Origin: Gordius sp. MW1
Lineage: Eukaryota > Nematomorpha > Gordioida > Gordea > Gordiidae
DNA: 64,000 nt
Direction of reading: 5' to 3'
NCBI GenBank assembly: GCA_964036665.1
Contig: OZ038533.1
Span: 9,570,413-9,634,412, forward strand
Shown: piece after piece, positions 1 through 13,722 of the stretch
How the letters are laid out: every line of letters begins with the position of its first letter
Numbering within the stretch: the first letter of the stretch is position 1
The notes under the pieces: generated by a model
Database searches by the model: none
Seen by the model: the letters and a program-made list of their open reading frames with translations, nothing else
Told to the model about the DNA's origin: nothing
Made by a program: the position numbers and the translations under genes

Positions 1-345
1 TCATGATCGCATAGAGCCATTTTCAAAAATTAAGCACTCACGTTGCGATAAAAAAAACTAATCGCAACAATAAAACGTTGTCTTTTGTCAAACAGATAGT
101 TCTCGCAGGTTAAAACCTCTTTTCAGAAGTCAATCGAGGATAATAGCATTCTCAAATTGGCTTACTTTTATATATTTTTTCATGATCTTTCACATAGAAT
201 CGAAAAAAATAAATATTTTTACCTCAAAATTTTTCACATATTTTTCTTTGAACCGTATTCATCCGATGAAAGTTGTCGTTTTCAGACGTGGTTTCTATGA
301 TCCCAAGTAAAAATTTATCAGAACCTGAAAAATATTACTTTGAAA

Positions 346-689
346 TCATGATCGCATAGAGCCATTTTCAAAAATTAAGCACTCACGTTGCGATACAACA
401 AACTAATCGCAACAATAAAACGTTGTCTTTTGTCAAAATGATAGTTCTCGCAGCTTAAAACCTCTTTTCGGAAGTCAATCGAGGATAATAGGATTCTCAA
501 ATCGGCTTACTTTTATATATTTTTTCATGCTCTTTCATATAGAATTGAAAAAAATAAATATTTTTACCTCAAAATTTTTCACATATTTTTCTTTGAACCG
601 TATTCATCCGATGAATGTTGTCGTTTTCAGACGTGGTTTCTATGATCTCAAGTAAAATTTATCAGAATCAGAAAACTATTACTTTGAAA
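346..689 (+). repeat. Representative 344-bp satellite monomer
   Basis: Chosen as a typical unit. In order it contains: ATCATGAT palindrome and CGCATAG (1-14); an A-rich linker; the GTTGCGAT/ATCGCAAC dyad (42-68); AATAAAACGTTGTC, which contains the 4 bp lost in a common subtype; TCTCGCAGCTTAAAACC; GAAGTCAATCGAGGATAATAG; TATATATTTTTT; the A/T-tract block; a CCGTATTCATCCGATG segment that varies by subtype; and CAGACGTGGTTTC followed by the subtype-specific tail. The length is close to twice 172 bp, that is, about two nucleosome repeats. Confidence 0.9.
387..413 (+). other. Conserved 8-bp dyad (stem-loop capable) of the monomer, example copy
   Basis: GTTGCGAT and its exact reverse complement ATCGCAAC are separated by 11 bases (ACAACAAACTA). 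The same arrangement sits about 41 bases into nearly every monomer. A third, inverted copy of the ATCGCA core lies at the monomer start. Exceptions seen by eye include the arm changes near 749 and 5221 (AGTCGCAAC), 9330 (GTTGAGAT), 20950, 25062, and 34643 and 37379 (TTCTAAC). Known biology: dyad symmetries are common in centromeric satellites. Any role here is inference. Confidence 0.8.
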
Positions 690-3600
690 TCATGATCGCA
701 TAGTGCATTTTTGAAAAATTAAGCACTCACGTTGCGATACAACAAACTAGTCGCAACAATAAAACGTTGTCTTTTGTCAAAATGATAGTTCTCGCAGCTT
801 AAAACCTCTTTTCAGAAGTCAATCGAGGATAATAGGATTCTCAAATTGGCTTACTTTTATATATTTTTTCATGCTCTTTCACATAGAATTGAAAAAAATA
901 AATATTTTTACCTCAAAATTTTTCACATATTTTTCTTTGAACCGTATTCATCCGATGAATGTTGTCGTTTTCAGACGTGGTTTCTATGATCCCAAGTAAA
1001 AATTTATCAGAATCTGAAAACTATTACTTTAAAATCATGATCGCATAGTGCATTTTTGAAAAATTAAGCACTCACGTTGCGATACAACAAACTAATCGCA
1101 ACAATAAAACGTTGTCTTTTGTCAAAATGATAGTTCTCGCAGCTCAAAACCTCTTTTCGGAAGTCAATCGAGGATAATAGAATTCTCAAATTGGCTTACT
1201 TTTATATATTTTTTCATGCTCTTTCACATAGAATCGAAAAAAATAAATATTTTTACCTCAAAATTTTTCACATATTTTTCTTTCAACCGTATGCATCCCA
1301 TGAAAGTTGTCGTTTTCAGACATGGTTTCGATGATAAAAAGTAAAAATTTATCAGAATCAGAAAACTATTACTTTGAAATCATGATCGCATAATGCATTT
1401 TTGAAAAATTAAGCACTCACGTTGCGATACAACAAACTAATCGCAACAATAAAACGTTGTCTTTTGTCAAAATGATAGTTCTCGCAGCTTAAAACCTCTT
1501 TTCGGAAGTCAATCGAGGATAGGATTCTCAAATTGGCTTACTTTTATATATTTTTTCATGCTCTTTAACATAGAATTGAAAAAAATAAATATTTTTACCT
1601 CAAAATTTTTCACATATTTTTCTTTGAACCTAATTCATCCGATGAATGTTGTCGTTTTCAGACGTGGTTTCTATGATCCCAAGTAAAAATTTATCAGAAT
1701 CTGAAAACTATTACTTTGAAATCATGATCGCATAGAGCCATTTTCAAAAATTAAGCACTCACGTTGCGATACAACAAACTAATCGCAACAATAAAACGTT
1801 GTCTTTTGTCAAAATGATAGTTCTCGCAGCTTAAAACCTCTTTTCAGAAGTCAATCGAGGATAATAGGATTCTCAAATTGGCTTACTTTTATATATTTTT
1901 TCATGCTCTTTCACATAGAATCGAAAAAAATAAATATTTTTACCTCAAAATTTTTCACATATTTTTCTTTGAACCGTATTCATCCGATGAAAGTTGTCGT
2001 TTTCAGACGTGGTTTCGATGATAAAAAGTAAAAATTTATCAGAATCAGAAAACTATTACTTTGAAATCATGATCGCATAGTGCATTTTTGAAAAATTAAG
2101 CACTCACGTTGCGATACAACAAACTAATCGCAACAATAAAACGTTGTCTTTTGTCAAAATGATAGTTCTCGCAGCTTAAAACCTCTTTTCAGAAGTCAAT
2201 CGAGGATAATAGGATACTCAAATTGGCTTACTTTTATATATTTTTTTATGCTCTTTGACATAGAATCGAAAAAAATAAATATTTTTACCTCAAAATTTTT
2301 CACATATTTTTCTTTCAACCGTATGCATCCGATGAAAGTTGTCGTTTTTAGACGTGGTTTCTATGATCTCAAGTAAAAATTTATCAGAAAACTATTACTT
2401 TGAAATCATGATCGCATAGTGCATTTTTGAAAAATTAAGCACTCACGTTGCGATACAACAAACTAATCGCAACAATAAAACGTTGTCTTTTGTCAAAATG
2501 ATAGTTCTCGCAGCTTAAAACCTCTTTTCGGAAGTCAATCGAGGATAATAGGATTCTCAAATTGGCTTACTTTTATATATTTTGTCATGCTCTTTCACAT
2601 AGAATTGAAAAAAATAAATATTTTTACAAAATTTTTCACATATTTTTCTTTGAACCGTATTCATCCGATGAATGTTGTCGTTTTCAGACGTGGTTTCTAT
2701 GATCCCAAGTAAAAATTTATCAGAATCTGAAAACTATTACTTTGAAATCATGATCGCATAGTGTATTTTTGAAAAATTAAGCACTCACGTTGCGATACAA
2801 CAAACTAATCGCAACAATAAAACGTTGTCTTTTGTCAAAATGATAGTTCTCGCAGCTCAAAACCTCTTTTCGGAAGTCAATCGAGGATAATAGAATTCTC
2901 AAATTGGCTTACTTTTATATATTTTTTTATGCTCTTTCACATAGAATCGAAAAAAATAAATTTTTTTACCTCAAAATTTTTCACATATTTTTCTTTGAAC
3001 CGTATTCATCCGATGAAAGTTGTCGTTTTCAGACGTGGTTTCTATGATCCCAAGTAAAAATTTATCAGAATCAGAAAACTATTACTTTGAAATCATGATC
3101 GCATAGTGCATTTTTGAAAAATTAAGCACTCACGTTGCGATACAACAAACTAATCGCAACAATAAAACGTTGTCTTTTGTCAAAATGATAGTTCTCGCAG
3201 CTTAAAACCTCTTTTCGGAAGTCAATCGAGGATAATAGGATTCTCAAATTGGCTTACTTTTATATATTTTTTTACGCTCTTTCACATAGAATCGAAAAAA
3301 ATAAATATTTTTACCTCAAAATTTTTCACATATTTTTCTTTCAACCGTATGCATCCCATGAAAGTTGTCGTTTTCAGACGTGGTTTCGATGATAAAAAGT
3401 AAAAATTTATCAGAATCAGAAAACTATTACTTTGAAATCATGATCGCATAGTGCATTTTTGAAAATTTAAGCACTCACGTTGCGATACAACAAACTAATC
3501 GCAACAATAAAACGTTGTCTTTTGTCAAAATGATAGTTCTCGCAGCTTAAAACCTCTTTTCAGAAGTCAATTGAGGATAATAGGATTCTCAAATTGGCTT

Positions 3601-4472
3601 ACTTTTATATATTTTTTCATGCTCTTTCACATAGAATCGAAAAACATAAATATTTTTACCTCAAAATTTTTCACATATTTTTCTTTGAACCGTATTCATC
3701 CGATGAAAGTTGTCGTTTTCAGACGTGGTTTCTATGATCCCAAGTAAAAATTTATCAGAATCAGAAAACTATTACTTTGAAATCATGATCGCATAGAGCC
3801 ATTTTCAAAAATTAAGCATTCACGTTGCGATACAACAAACTAATCGCAACAATGAAACGTTGTCTTTTGTCAAAATGATAGTTCTCACAGCTTAAAACCT
3901 CTTTTCGGAAGTCAATCGAGGATAATAGGATTCTCAAATTGGCTTACTTTTATATATTTTTTTACGCTCTTTCACATAAAATCGAAAAAAATAAATATTT
4001 TTACCTCAAAATTTTTCACATATTTTTCTTTCAACCGTATGCATCCGATGAAAGTTGTCGTTTTCAGACGTGGTTTCGATGATAAAAAGTAAAAATTTAT
4101 CAGAATCAGAAAACTATTACTTTGAAATCATGATCGCATAGTGCATTTTTGAAAAATTAAGCACTCACGTTGCGATACAACAAACTAATCGCAACAATAA
4201 AACGTTGTCTTTTGTCAAAATGATAGTTCTCGCAGCTTAAAACCTCTTTTCAGAAGTCAATCGAGGATAATAGGATTCTCAAATTGGCTTACTTTTATAT
4301 ATTTTTTCATGCTCTTTCACATAGAATTGAAAAAAATAAATATTTTTACCTCAAAATTTTTCACATATTTTTCTTTGAACCGTATTCATCCGATGAATGT
4401 TGTCGTTTTCAGACGTGGTTTCTATGATCCCAAGTAAAAATTTATCAGAATCTGAAAACTATTACTTTGAAA

Positions 4473-7400
4473 TCATGATCGCATAGAGCCATTTTCAAAA
4501 ATTAAGCACTCACGTTGCGATACAAAAAACTAATCGCAACAATAAAACGTTGTCTTTTGTCAAAATGATAGTTCTCGCAGGTTAAAACCTCTTTTCAGAA
4601 GTCAATCGAGGATAATAGCATTCTCAAATTGGCTTACTTTTATATATTTTTTCATGATCTTTCACATAGAATCGAAAAAAATAAATATTTTTACCTCAAA
4701 ATTTTTCACATATTTTTCTTTGAACCGTATTCATCCGATGAAAGTTGTCGTTTTCAGACGTGGTTTCTATGATCCCAAGTAAAAATTTATCAGAACCTGA
4801 AAAATATTACTTTGAAATCATGATCGCATAGAGCCATTTTCAAAAATTAAGCACTCACGTTGCGATACAACAAACTAATCGCAACAATAAAACGTTGTCT
4901 TTTGTCAAAATGATAGTTCTCGCAGCTTAAAACCTCTTTTCGGAAGTCAATCGAGGATAATAGGATTCTCAAATCGGCTTACTTTTATATATTTTTTCAT
5001 GCTCTTTCATATAGAATTGAAAAAAATAAATATTTTTACCTCAAAATTTTTCACATATTTTTCTTTGAACCGTATTCATCCGATGAATGTTGTCGTTTTC
5101 AGACGTGGTTTCTATGATCTCAAGTAAAATTTATCAGAATCAGAAAACTATTACTTTGAAATCATGATCGCATAGTGCATTTTTGAAAAATTAAGCACTC
5201 ACGTTGCGATACAACAAACTAGTCGCAACAATAAAACGTTGTCTTTTGTCAAAATGATAGTTCTCGCAGCTTAAAACCTCTTTTCAGAAGTCAATCGAGG
5301 ATAATAGGATTCTCAAATTGGCTTACTTTTATATATTTTTTCATGCTCTTTCACATAGAATTGAAAAAAATAAATATTTTTACCTCAAAATTTTTCACAT
5401 ATTTTTCTTTGAACCGTATTCATCCGATGAATGTTGTCGTTTTCAGACGTGGTTTCTATGATCCCAAGTAAAAATTTATCAGAATCTGAAAACTATTACT
5501 TTAAAATCATGATCGCATAGTGCATTTTTGAAAAATTAAGCACTCACGTTGCGATACAACAAACTAATCGCAACAATAAAACGTTGTCTTTTGTCAAAAT
5601 GATAGTTCTCGCAGCTCAAAACCTCTTTTCGGAAGTCAATCGAGGATAATAGAATTCTCAAATTGGCTTACTTTTATTTTTCATGCTCTTTCACATAGAA
5701 TCGAAAAAAATAAATATTTTTACCTCAAAATTTTTCACATATTTTTCTTTCAACCGTATGCATCCCATGAAAGTTGTCGTTTTCAGATGGTTTCGATGAT
5801 AAAAAGTAAAAATTTATCAGAATCAGAAAACTATTACTTTGAAATCATGATCGCATAGTGCATTTTTGAAAAATTAAGCACTCACGTTGCGATACAACAA
5901 ACTAATCGCAACAATAAAACGTTGTCTTTTGTCAAAATGATAGTTCTCGCAGCTTAAAACCTCTTTTCGGAAGTCAATCGAGGATAATAGGATTCTCAAA
6001 TTGGCTTACTTTTATATATTTTTTCATGCTCTTTAACATAGAATTGAAAAAAATAAATATTTTTACCTCAAAATTTTTCACATATTTTTCTTTGAACCGT
6101 ATTCATCCGATGAATGTTGTCGTTTTCAGACGTGGTTTCTATGATCCCAAGTAAAAATTTATCAGAATCTGAAAACTATTACTTTGAAATCATGATCGCA
6201 TAGAGCCATTTTCAAAAATTAAGCACTCACGTTGCGATACAACAAACTAATCGCAACAATAAAACGTTGTCTTTTGTCAAAATGATAGTTCCCGCAGCTT
6301 AAAACCTCTTTTCAGAAGTCGATCGAGGATAATAGGATTCTCAAATTGGCTTACTTTTATATATTTTTTCATGCTCTTTCACATAGAATCGAAAAAAATA
6401 AATATTTTTACCTCAAAATTTTTCACATATTTTTCTTTGAACCGTATTCATCCGATGAAAGTTGTCGTTTTCAGACGTGGTTTCGATGATAAAAAGTAAA
6501 AATTTATCAGAATCAGAAAACTATTACTTTGAAATCATGATCGCATAGTGCATTTTTGAAAAATTAAGCACTCACGTTGCGATACAACAAACTAATCGCA
6601 ACAATAAAACGTTGTCTTTTGTCAAAATGATAGTTCTCGCAGCTTAAAACCTCTTTTCAGAAGTCAATCGAGGATAATAGGATACTCAAATTGGCTTACT
6701 TTTATATATTTTTTTATGCTCTTTGACATAGAATCGAAAAAAATAAATATTTTTACCTCAAAATTTTTCACATATTTTTCTTTCAACCGTATGCATCCGA
6801 TGAAAGTTGTCGTTTTCAGACGTGGTTTCTATGATCTCAAGTAAAAATTTATCAGAATTAGAAAACTATTACTTTGAAATCATGATCGCATAGTGCATTT
6901 TTGAAAAATTAAGCACTCACGTTGCGATACAACAAACTAATCGCAACAATAAAACGTTGTCTTTTGTCAAAATGATAGTTCTCGCAGCTTAAAACCTCTT
7001 TTCGGAAGTCAATCGAGGATAATAGGATTCTCAAATTGGCTTACTTTTATATATTTTGTCATGCTCTTTCACATAGAATTGAAAAAAATAAATATTTTTA
7101 CAAAATTTTTCACATATTTTTCTTTGAACCGTATTCATCCGATGAATGTTGTCGTTTTCAGACGTGGTTTCTATGATCCCAAGTAAAAATTTATCAGAAT
7201 CTGAAAACTATTACTTTGAAATCATGATCGCATAGTGTATTTTTGAAAAATTAAGCACTCACGTTGCGATACAACAAACTAATCGCAACAATAAAACGTT
7301 GTCTTTTGTCAAAATGATAGTTCTCGCAGCTCAAAACCTCTTTTCGGAAGTCAATCGAGGATAATAGAATTCTCAAATTGGCTTACTTTTATATATTTTT

Positions 7401-8600
7401 TCATGCTCTTTCACATAGAATCGAAAAAAATAAATTTTTTTACCTCAAAATTTTTCACATATTTTTCTTTGAACCGTATTCATCCGATGAAAGTTGTCGT
7501 TTTCAGACGTGGTTTCTATGATCCTAAGTAAAAATTTATCAGAATCAGAAAACTATTACTTTGAAATCATGATCGCATAGTGCATTTTTGAAAAATTAAT
7601 CACTCACGTTGCGATACAACAAACTAATCGCAACAATAAAACGTTGTCTTTTGTCAAAATGATAGTTCTCGCAGCTTAAAACCTCTTTTCGGAAGTCAAT
7701 CGAGGATAATAGGATTCTCAAATTGGCTTACTTTTATATATTTTTTTACGCTCTTTCACATAGAATCGAAAAAAATAAATATTTTTACCTCAAAATTTTT
7801 CACATATTTTTCTTTCAACCGTATGCATCCCATGAAAGTTGTCGTTTTCAGACGTGGTTTCGATGATAAAAAGTAAAAATTTATCAGAATCAGAAAACTA
7901 TTACTTTGAAATCATGATCGCATAGTGCATTTTTGAAAAATTAAGCACTCACGTGCGATACAACAAACTAATCGCAACAATAAAACGTTGTCTTTTGTCA
8001 AAATGATAGTTCTCGCAGCTTAAAACCTCTTTTCAGAAGTCAATTGAGGATAATAGGATTCTCAAATTGGCTTACTTTTATATATTTTTTCATGCTCTTT
8101 CACATAGAATCGAAAAACATAAATATTTTTACCTCAAAATTTTTCACATATTTTTCTTTGAACCGTATTCATCCGATGAAAGTTGTCGTTTTCAGACGTG
8201 GTTTCTATGATCCCAAGTAAAAATTTAACAGAATCAGAAAACTATTACTTTGAAATCATGATCGCATAGAGCCATTTTCAAAAATTAAGCACTCACGTTG
8301 CGATACAACAAACTAATCGCAACAATGAAACGTTGTCTTTTGTCAAAATGATAGTTCTCACAGCTTAAAACCTCTTTTCGGAAGTCAATCGAGGATAATA
8401 GGATTCTCAAATTGGCTTACTTTTATATATTTTTTTACGCTCTTTCACATAAAATCGAAAAAAATAAATATTTTTACCTCAAAATTTTTCACATATTTTT
8501 CTTTCAACCGTATGCATCCGATGAAAGTTGTCGTTTTTAGACGTGGTTTCGATGATAAAAAGTAAAAATTTATCAGAATCAGAAAACTATTACTTTGAAA
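4473..8600 (+). repeat. 13-monomer higher-order repeat, copy 2 (first 12 monomers)
   Basis: Aligns to 1-4127 at a constant offset near 4472 bp and carries the same monomer-specific variants. Differences seen by eye are few: a short deletion near 5678 (TTTTATTTTTC), loss of CGT at 5787 (CAGATGG against CAGACATGG), presence of the AAT missing at 1517, and scattered substitutions. The thirteenth monomer (8601-8944) no longer matches 4128-4472 well, so the HOR register is lost at about 8600. Confidence 0.92.
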
Positions 8601-11600
8601 TCATGATCGCATAGTGCATTTTTGAAAAATTAAGCACTCACGTTGCGATACAACAAACTAATCGCAACAATAAAACGTTGTCTTTTTTCAAAATGATAGT
8701 TCTCGCAGCTTAAAACCTCTTTTCGGAAGTCAATCGAGGATTATAGGATTCTCAAATTGGGTTACTTTTATATATTTTTTCATGCTCTTTCACATAGAAT
8801 TGAAAAAAATAAATGTTTTTACCTCAAAATTTTTCACATATTTTTCTTTGAAGTGTATTCATCCGATGGAAGTTGTCGTTTTCAGACGTGGTTTCTATGA
8901 TCCCAAGTAAAAATTTATCAGAATCAGAAAACTATTACTTTGAAATCATGATCGCATAGAGCCATTTTCAAAAATTAAGCACTCACGTTGCGATACAACA
9001 AACTAATCGCAACAAACGTTGTCTTTTGTCAAAATGATAGTTCTGGCAGCTTAAAACCTCTTTTCGGAAGTCAATCGAGGATAATAGGATTCTCAAATTG
9101 GCTTACTTTTATATATTTTTTCATGCTCTTTCACATAGAATCGAAAAAAATAAATATTTTTACCTCAAAATTTTTCACATATTTTTCTTTCAACCGTATG
9201 CATCCGATGAAAGTTGTCGTTTTCAGACGTGGTTTCGATGATAAAAAGTAAAAATTTATCATAATCTGAAAACTATTACTTTGAAATCATGATCGCATAG
9301 AGCCATTTTCAAAAATTAAGCACTCACGTTGAGATACAACAAACTAATCGCAACAAACGTTGTCTTTTGTCAAAATGATAGTTCTCGCAGCTTAAAACCT
9401 GTTTTCGGAAGTCAATCGAGGATAATAGGATTCTCAAATTGGCTTCCTTTTATATATTTTTTCATGCTCTTTCACATAGAATCGAAAAAAATAAATATTT
9501 TTACCTCAAAATTTTTCACATATTTTTCTTTGAACCGTATTCATCCGATGAAAGTTGTCGTTTTCAGACGTGGTTTCTATGATCCCAAGTAAAAATTTAT
9601 CAGAATCAGAAAACTATTACTTTGAAATCGTGATCGCATAGAGCCATTTTCAAAAATTAAGCACTCACGTTGCGATACAACAAACTAATCGCAACAATCG
9701 TTGTCTTTTGTCAAAATGATAGTTCTCGCAGCTTAAAACCTCTTTTCGGAAGTCAATCGAGGATAATAGGATTCTCAAATTGGCTTACTTTTATATATTT
9801 TTTCACGCTCTTTCACATAGAATCGAAAAAAATAAATATTTTTACCTCAAAATTTTTCACATAGTTTTCTTTCAACCGTATGCATCAGATCAAAGTTGTC
9901 GTTTTCAGACGTGGTTTCGATATTAAAAAGTAAAAATTTATCAGAATCAGAAAACTATTACTTTGAAATCATGATCGCATAGTGCATTTTTGGAAAATTA
10001 AGCACTCACGTTGCGATACAACAAACTAATCGCAACAATAAAACGTTGTCTTTTGTCAAAATGATAGTTCTCGCAGCTTAAAACCTCTTATCGGAAGTCA
10101 ATCGAGGATAATAGGATTCTCAAATTCGCTTACTTTTATATATTTTTTCATGCTCTTTCACATAGAATCGAAAAAAATAAATATTTTTACCTCAAAATTT
10201 TTCACATATTTTTCTTTGAACCGTATTCATCCGATGAAAGTTGTCGTTTTCAGACGTGGTTTCTATGATCCCAAGTAAAAATTTATCAGAATCAGAAAAC
10301 TATTACTTTGAAATCATGATCGCATAGAGCCATTTTCAAAAATTAAGCACTCACGTTGCGATACAACAAACTAATCGCAACAAACGTTGTCTTTTGTCAA
10401 AATGATAGTTCTCGCAGCTTAAAACCTCTTTTCGGAAGTCAATCGAGGATAATAGGATTCTCAAATTGGCTTACTTTTATATATTTTTTCATGCTCTTTC
10501 ACATAGAATCGAAAAAAATAAATATTTTTAATTCAAAATTTTTCACATATTTTTCTTTCAACCGTATGCATCCGATGAATGTTGTCGTTTTCACACGTGG
10601 TTTCGATGATAAAAAGTAAAAATTTATCAGAATCAGAAAACTATTACTTTGAAATCATGATCGCATAGTGCATTTTTGAAAAATTAAGCACTCACGTTGC
10701 GATACAACAAACTAATCGCAACAATGAAACGTTGTCTTTTGTCAAAATGATAGTTCTCGCAGCTTAAAACCTTTTTTCGGAAGTCAATCGAGGATAATAG
10801 GATTCTCAAATTGGCTTACTCTTATATATTTTTTCATGCTCTTTCACATAGAACCGAAAAAAATAAATATTTTTACCTCAAAATTTTTCACATATTTTTC
10901 TTTTAACCGTATTCATCCGATGAAAGTTGTCGTTTTCAGACGTGGTTTCTATGATCCCAAGTAAAAATTTATCAGAATCTGAAAACTATTACTTTGAAAT
11001 CATGATCGCATAGAGCCATTTTCAAAAATTAAGCACTCACGTTGCGATACAACAAACTAATCGCAACAAACGTTGTCTTTTGTCAAAATGATAGTTCTCG
11101 CAGCTTAAAACCTCTTTTCGGAAGTCAATCAAGGATAATAGGATTCTCAAATTGGCTTACTTTTATATATTTTTTCATGCTCTTTCACATAGAATCGAAA
11201 AAAATAAATATTTTTAATTCAAAATTTTTCACATATTTTTCTTTCAACCGTATGCATCCGATGAAAGTTGTCGTTTTCAGACGTGGTTTCGATGTTAAAA
11301 AGTAAGAATTTATCAGAATCAGAAAACTATTACTTTGAAATCATGATCGCATAGTGCATTTTTGAAAAATTAAGCACTCACGTTGCGATACAATAAACTA
11401 ATCGCAACAATGAAACGTTGTCTTTTGTCAAAATGATAGTTCTCGCAGCTTAAAACCTCTTTTCGGAAGTCAATCGAGGATAATAGGATTCTCAAATTGG
11501 CTTCCTTTTATATATTTTTTCATGCTCTTTCACATAGAATCGAAAAAAAAATATATTTTTAATTCAAAATTTTTCACATATTTTTCTTTCAACCGTATGC

Positions 11601-11685
11601 ATCCGATGAAAGTTGTCGTTTTCAGACGTGGTTTCGATGATAAAAAGTAAAAATTTATCAGAATCAGAAAACTATTACTTTGAAA
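8601..11685 (+). repeat. Mosaic satellite block with first TAAA-deletion monomers
   Basis: About nine monomers following the 13-mer HOR. A subtype missing 4 bp (CAACAAACG instead of CAACAATAAAACG) appears here for the first time (near 9011, 9352, 9694, 10379 and 11065). Monomers near 10356 and 11042 repeat at a 686-bp (two-monomer) offset. The CAATGAAACG variant also recurs at that offset, so a dimer duplication is present. No other element or gene was seen. Confidence 0.85.
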
Positions 11686-13722
11686 TCATGATCGCATAGT
11701 GCATTTTTGAAAAATTAAGCACTCACGTTGCGATACAACAAACTAATCGCAACAATAAAACGTTGTCTTTTGTCAAAATGATAGTTCTCGCAGCTTAAAA
11801 CCTCTTTTCGGAAGTCAATCGAGGATAATAGGATTCTCAAATTGGCTTACTTTTATATATTTTTTCATGCTCTTTCACATAGAATCGAAAAAAAAATATA
11901 TTTTTAATTCAAAATTTTTCACATATTTTTCTTTCAACCGTATGCATCCGATGAAAGTTGTCGTTTTCAGACGTGGTTTCGATGATAAAAAGTAAAAATT
12001 TATCAGAATCAGAAAACTATTACAATGATGATCGCATAGTGCATTTTTGAAAAATTAAGCACTCACGTTGCGATACAACAAACTAATCGCAACAATAAAA
12101 CGTTGTCTTTTGTCAAAATGATAGTTCTCGCAGCTTAAAACCTCTTTTCGGAAGTCAATCGAGGATAATAGGATTCTCAAATTGGCTTACTTTTATATAT
12201 TTTTTCATCTCTTTCACATAGAATCGAAAAAAATAAATATTTTTACCTCAAAATTTTTCACATATTTTTCTTTCAACCGTATTCATTTGATGAAAGTTGT
12301 CGTTTTCAGACGTGGTTTCGATAAAAAGTAAGAATTTATCAGAATCAGAAAACTATTACTTTGAAATCGTGATCGCATAGTGCATTTTCAAAAATTAAGC
12401 ACTCACGTTGCGATACAACAAATTAATCGCAACAATAAAACGTTGTCTTTTGTCAAAATGATAGTTCTCGCAGCTTAAAACCTCTTTTCGGAAGTCAATC
12501 GAGGATAATAGGATTCTCAAATTGGCTTACTTTTATATATTTTTTTATGCTCTTTCACATAGAATCGATAAAAATAAATATTTTTACCTCAAAATTTTTC
12601 ACATATTTTTCTTTCAACCGTATGCATCCGATGAAAGTTGTCGTTTTCAGACGTGGTTTCGATGATAAAAAGTAAAAACTTATCAGAATCAGAAAACTAT
12701 TACAATCATGATCGCATAGTGCATTTTTGAAAAATTAAGCACTCACGTTGCGATACAACAAACTAATCGCAACAATGAAACGTTGTCTTTTGTCAAAATG
12801 ATAGTTCTCGCAGCTTAAAACCTCTTTTCGGAAGTCAATCGAGGATAATAGGATTCTCAAATTGGCTTACTTTTATATATTTTTTCATGCTCTTTCACAT
12901 AGAACCGAAAAAAATAAATATTTTTACCTCAAAATTTTTCACATATTTTTCTTTTAACCGTATTCATCCGATGAAAGTTGTCGTTTTCAGACGTGGTTTC
13001 TATGATCCCAAGTAAAAATTTATCAGAACTTGAAAACTATTACTTTGAAATCATGATCGCATAGAGCCATTTTCAAAAATTAAGCACTCACGTTGCGATA
13101 CAACAAACTAATCGCAACAAACGTTGTCTTTTGTCAAAATGATAGTTCTCGCAGCTTAAAACCTCTTTTCGGAAGTCAATCGAGGATAATAGGATTCTCA
13201 AATTGGCTTACTTTTATATATTTTTTACGCTCTTTCACATAGAATCGAAAAAAATAAATATTTTTACCTCAAAATTTTTCACATATTTTTCTTTCAACCG
13301 TATGCATCCGATGAAAGTTGTCGTTTTCAGACGTGGTTTCGATGATAAAAAGTAAAAATTTATCAGAATCAGAAAACTATTACTTTGAAATCATGATCGC
13401 ATATTAAAAATTAAGCACTCACGTTGCGATACAACAAACTAATCGCAACAAACGTTGTCTTTTGTCAAAATGATAGTTCTCGCAGCTTAAAACCTCTTTT
13501 CGGAAGTCAATCGAGGATAATAGGATTCTCAAATTGGCTTCCTTTTATATATTTTTTCATGCTCTTTCACATAGAATCGAAAAAAAAATATATTTTTAAT
13601 TCAAAATTTTTCACATATTTTTCTTTCAACCGTATGCATCCGATGAAAGTTGTCGTTTTCAGACGTGGTTTCGATGATAAAAAGTAAAAATTTATCAGAA
13701 TCAGAAAACTATTACTTTGAAA
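11686..13722 (+). repeat. 6-monomer higher-order repeat, copy A (2037 bp, empty site)
   Basis: Monomers start at 11686, 12026, 12367, 12706, 13051 and 13391. Diagnostic features in order: an A-run with TATATTTTTAATTC and a shortened ACAATGATG junction; TTCATCTCTTT with CATTTGATG and a short CGATAAAAAG tail; CAAATTAATCG with CGATAAAAAT; CAATGAAACG with GAACCG; TTTTTTACGC; and a 332-bp monomer with the CATATTAAAAATT deletion. The site at about 12386, where copy B holds the retroelement, is uninterrupted here. Confidence 0.93.

Larger units (their letters stand above)
1..4472 (+). repeat. 13-monomer higher-order repeat, copy 1 (4472 bp)
   Basis: Thirteen monomers starting at 1, 346, 690, 1035, 1380, 1722, 2067, 2406, 2748, 3093, 3438, 3783 and 4128. 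The same ordered set of monomer-specific variants recurs from 4473. Shared markers include the GCAGGTTAAAA change in monomer 1, AAATCGGCTT in monomer 2, a shortened AAGTAAAATTTATC, GTCATGCTC with a TTTTTACAAAATT deletion in monomer 8, and CACATAAAATCG in monomer 12. The window edge truncates the view, so further copies may lie upstream. Confidence 0.93.

Noticed and set aside
46..300. CENP-B box in the monomer
   Set aside because: TTCGGAAGTCAATCGAGG is the closest stretch, but it lacks the required A and CGGG positions of NTTCGNNNNANNCGGGN on either strand. Many monomers also have TTCAGAAG there.
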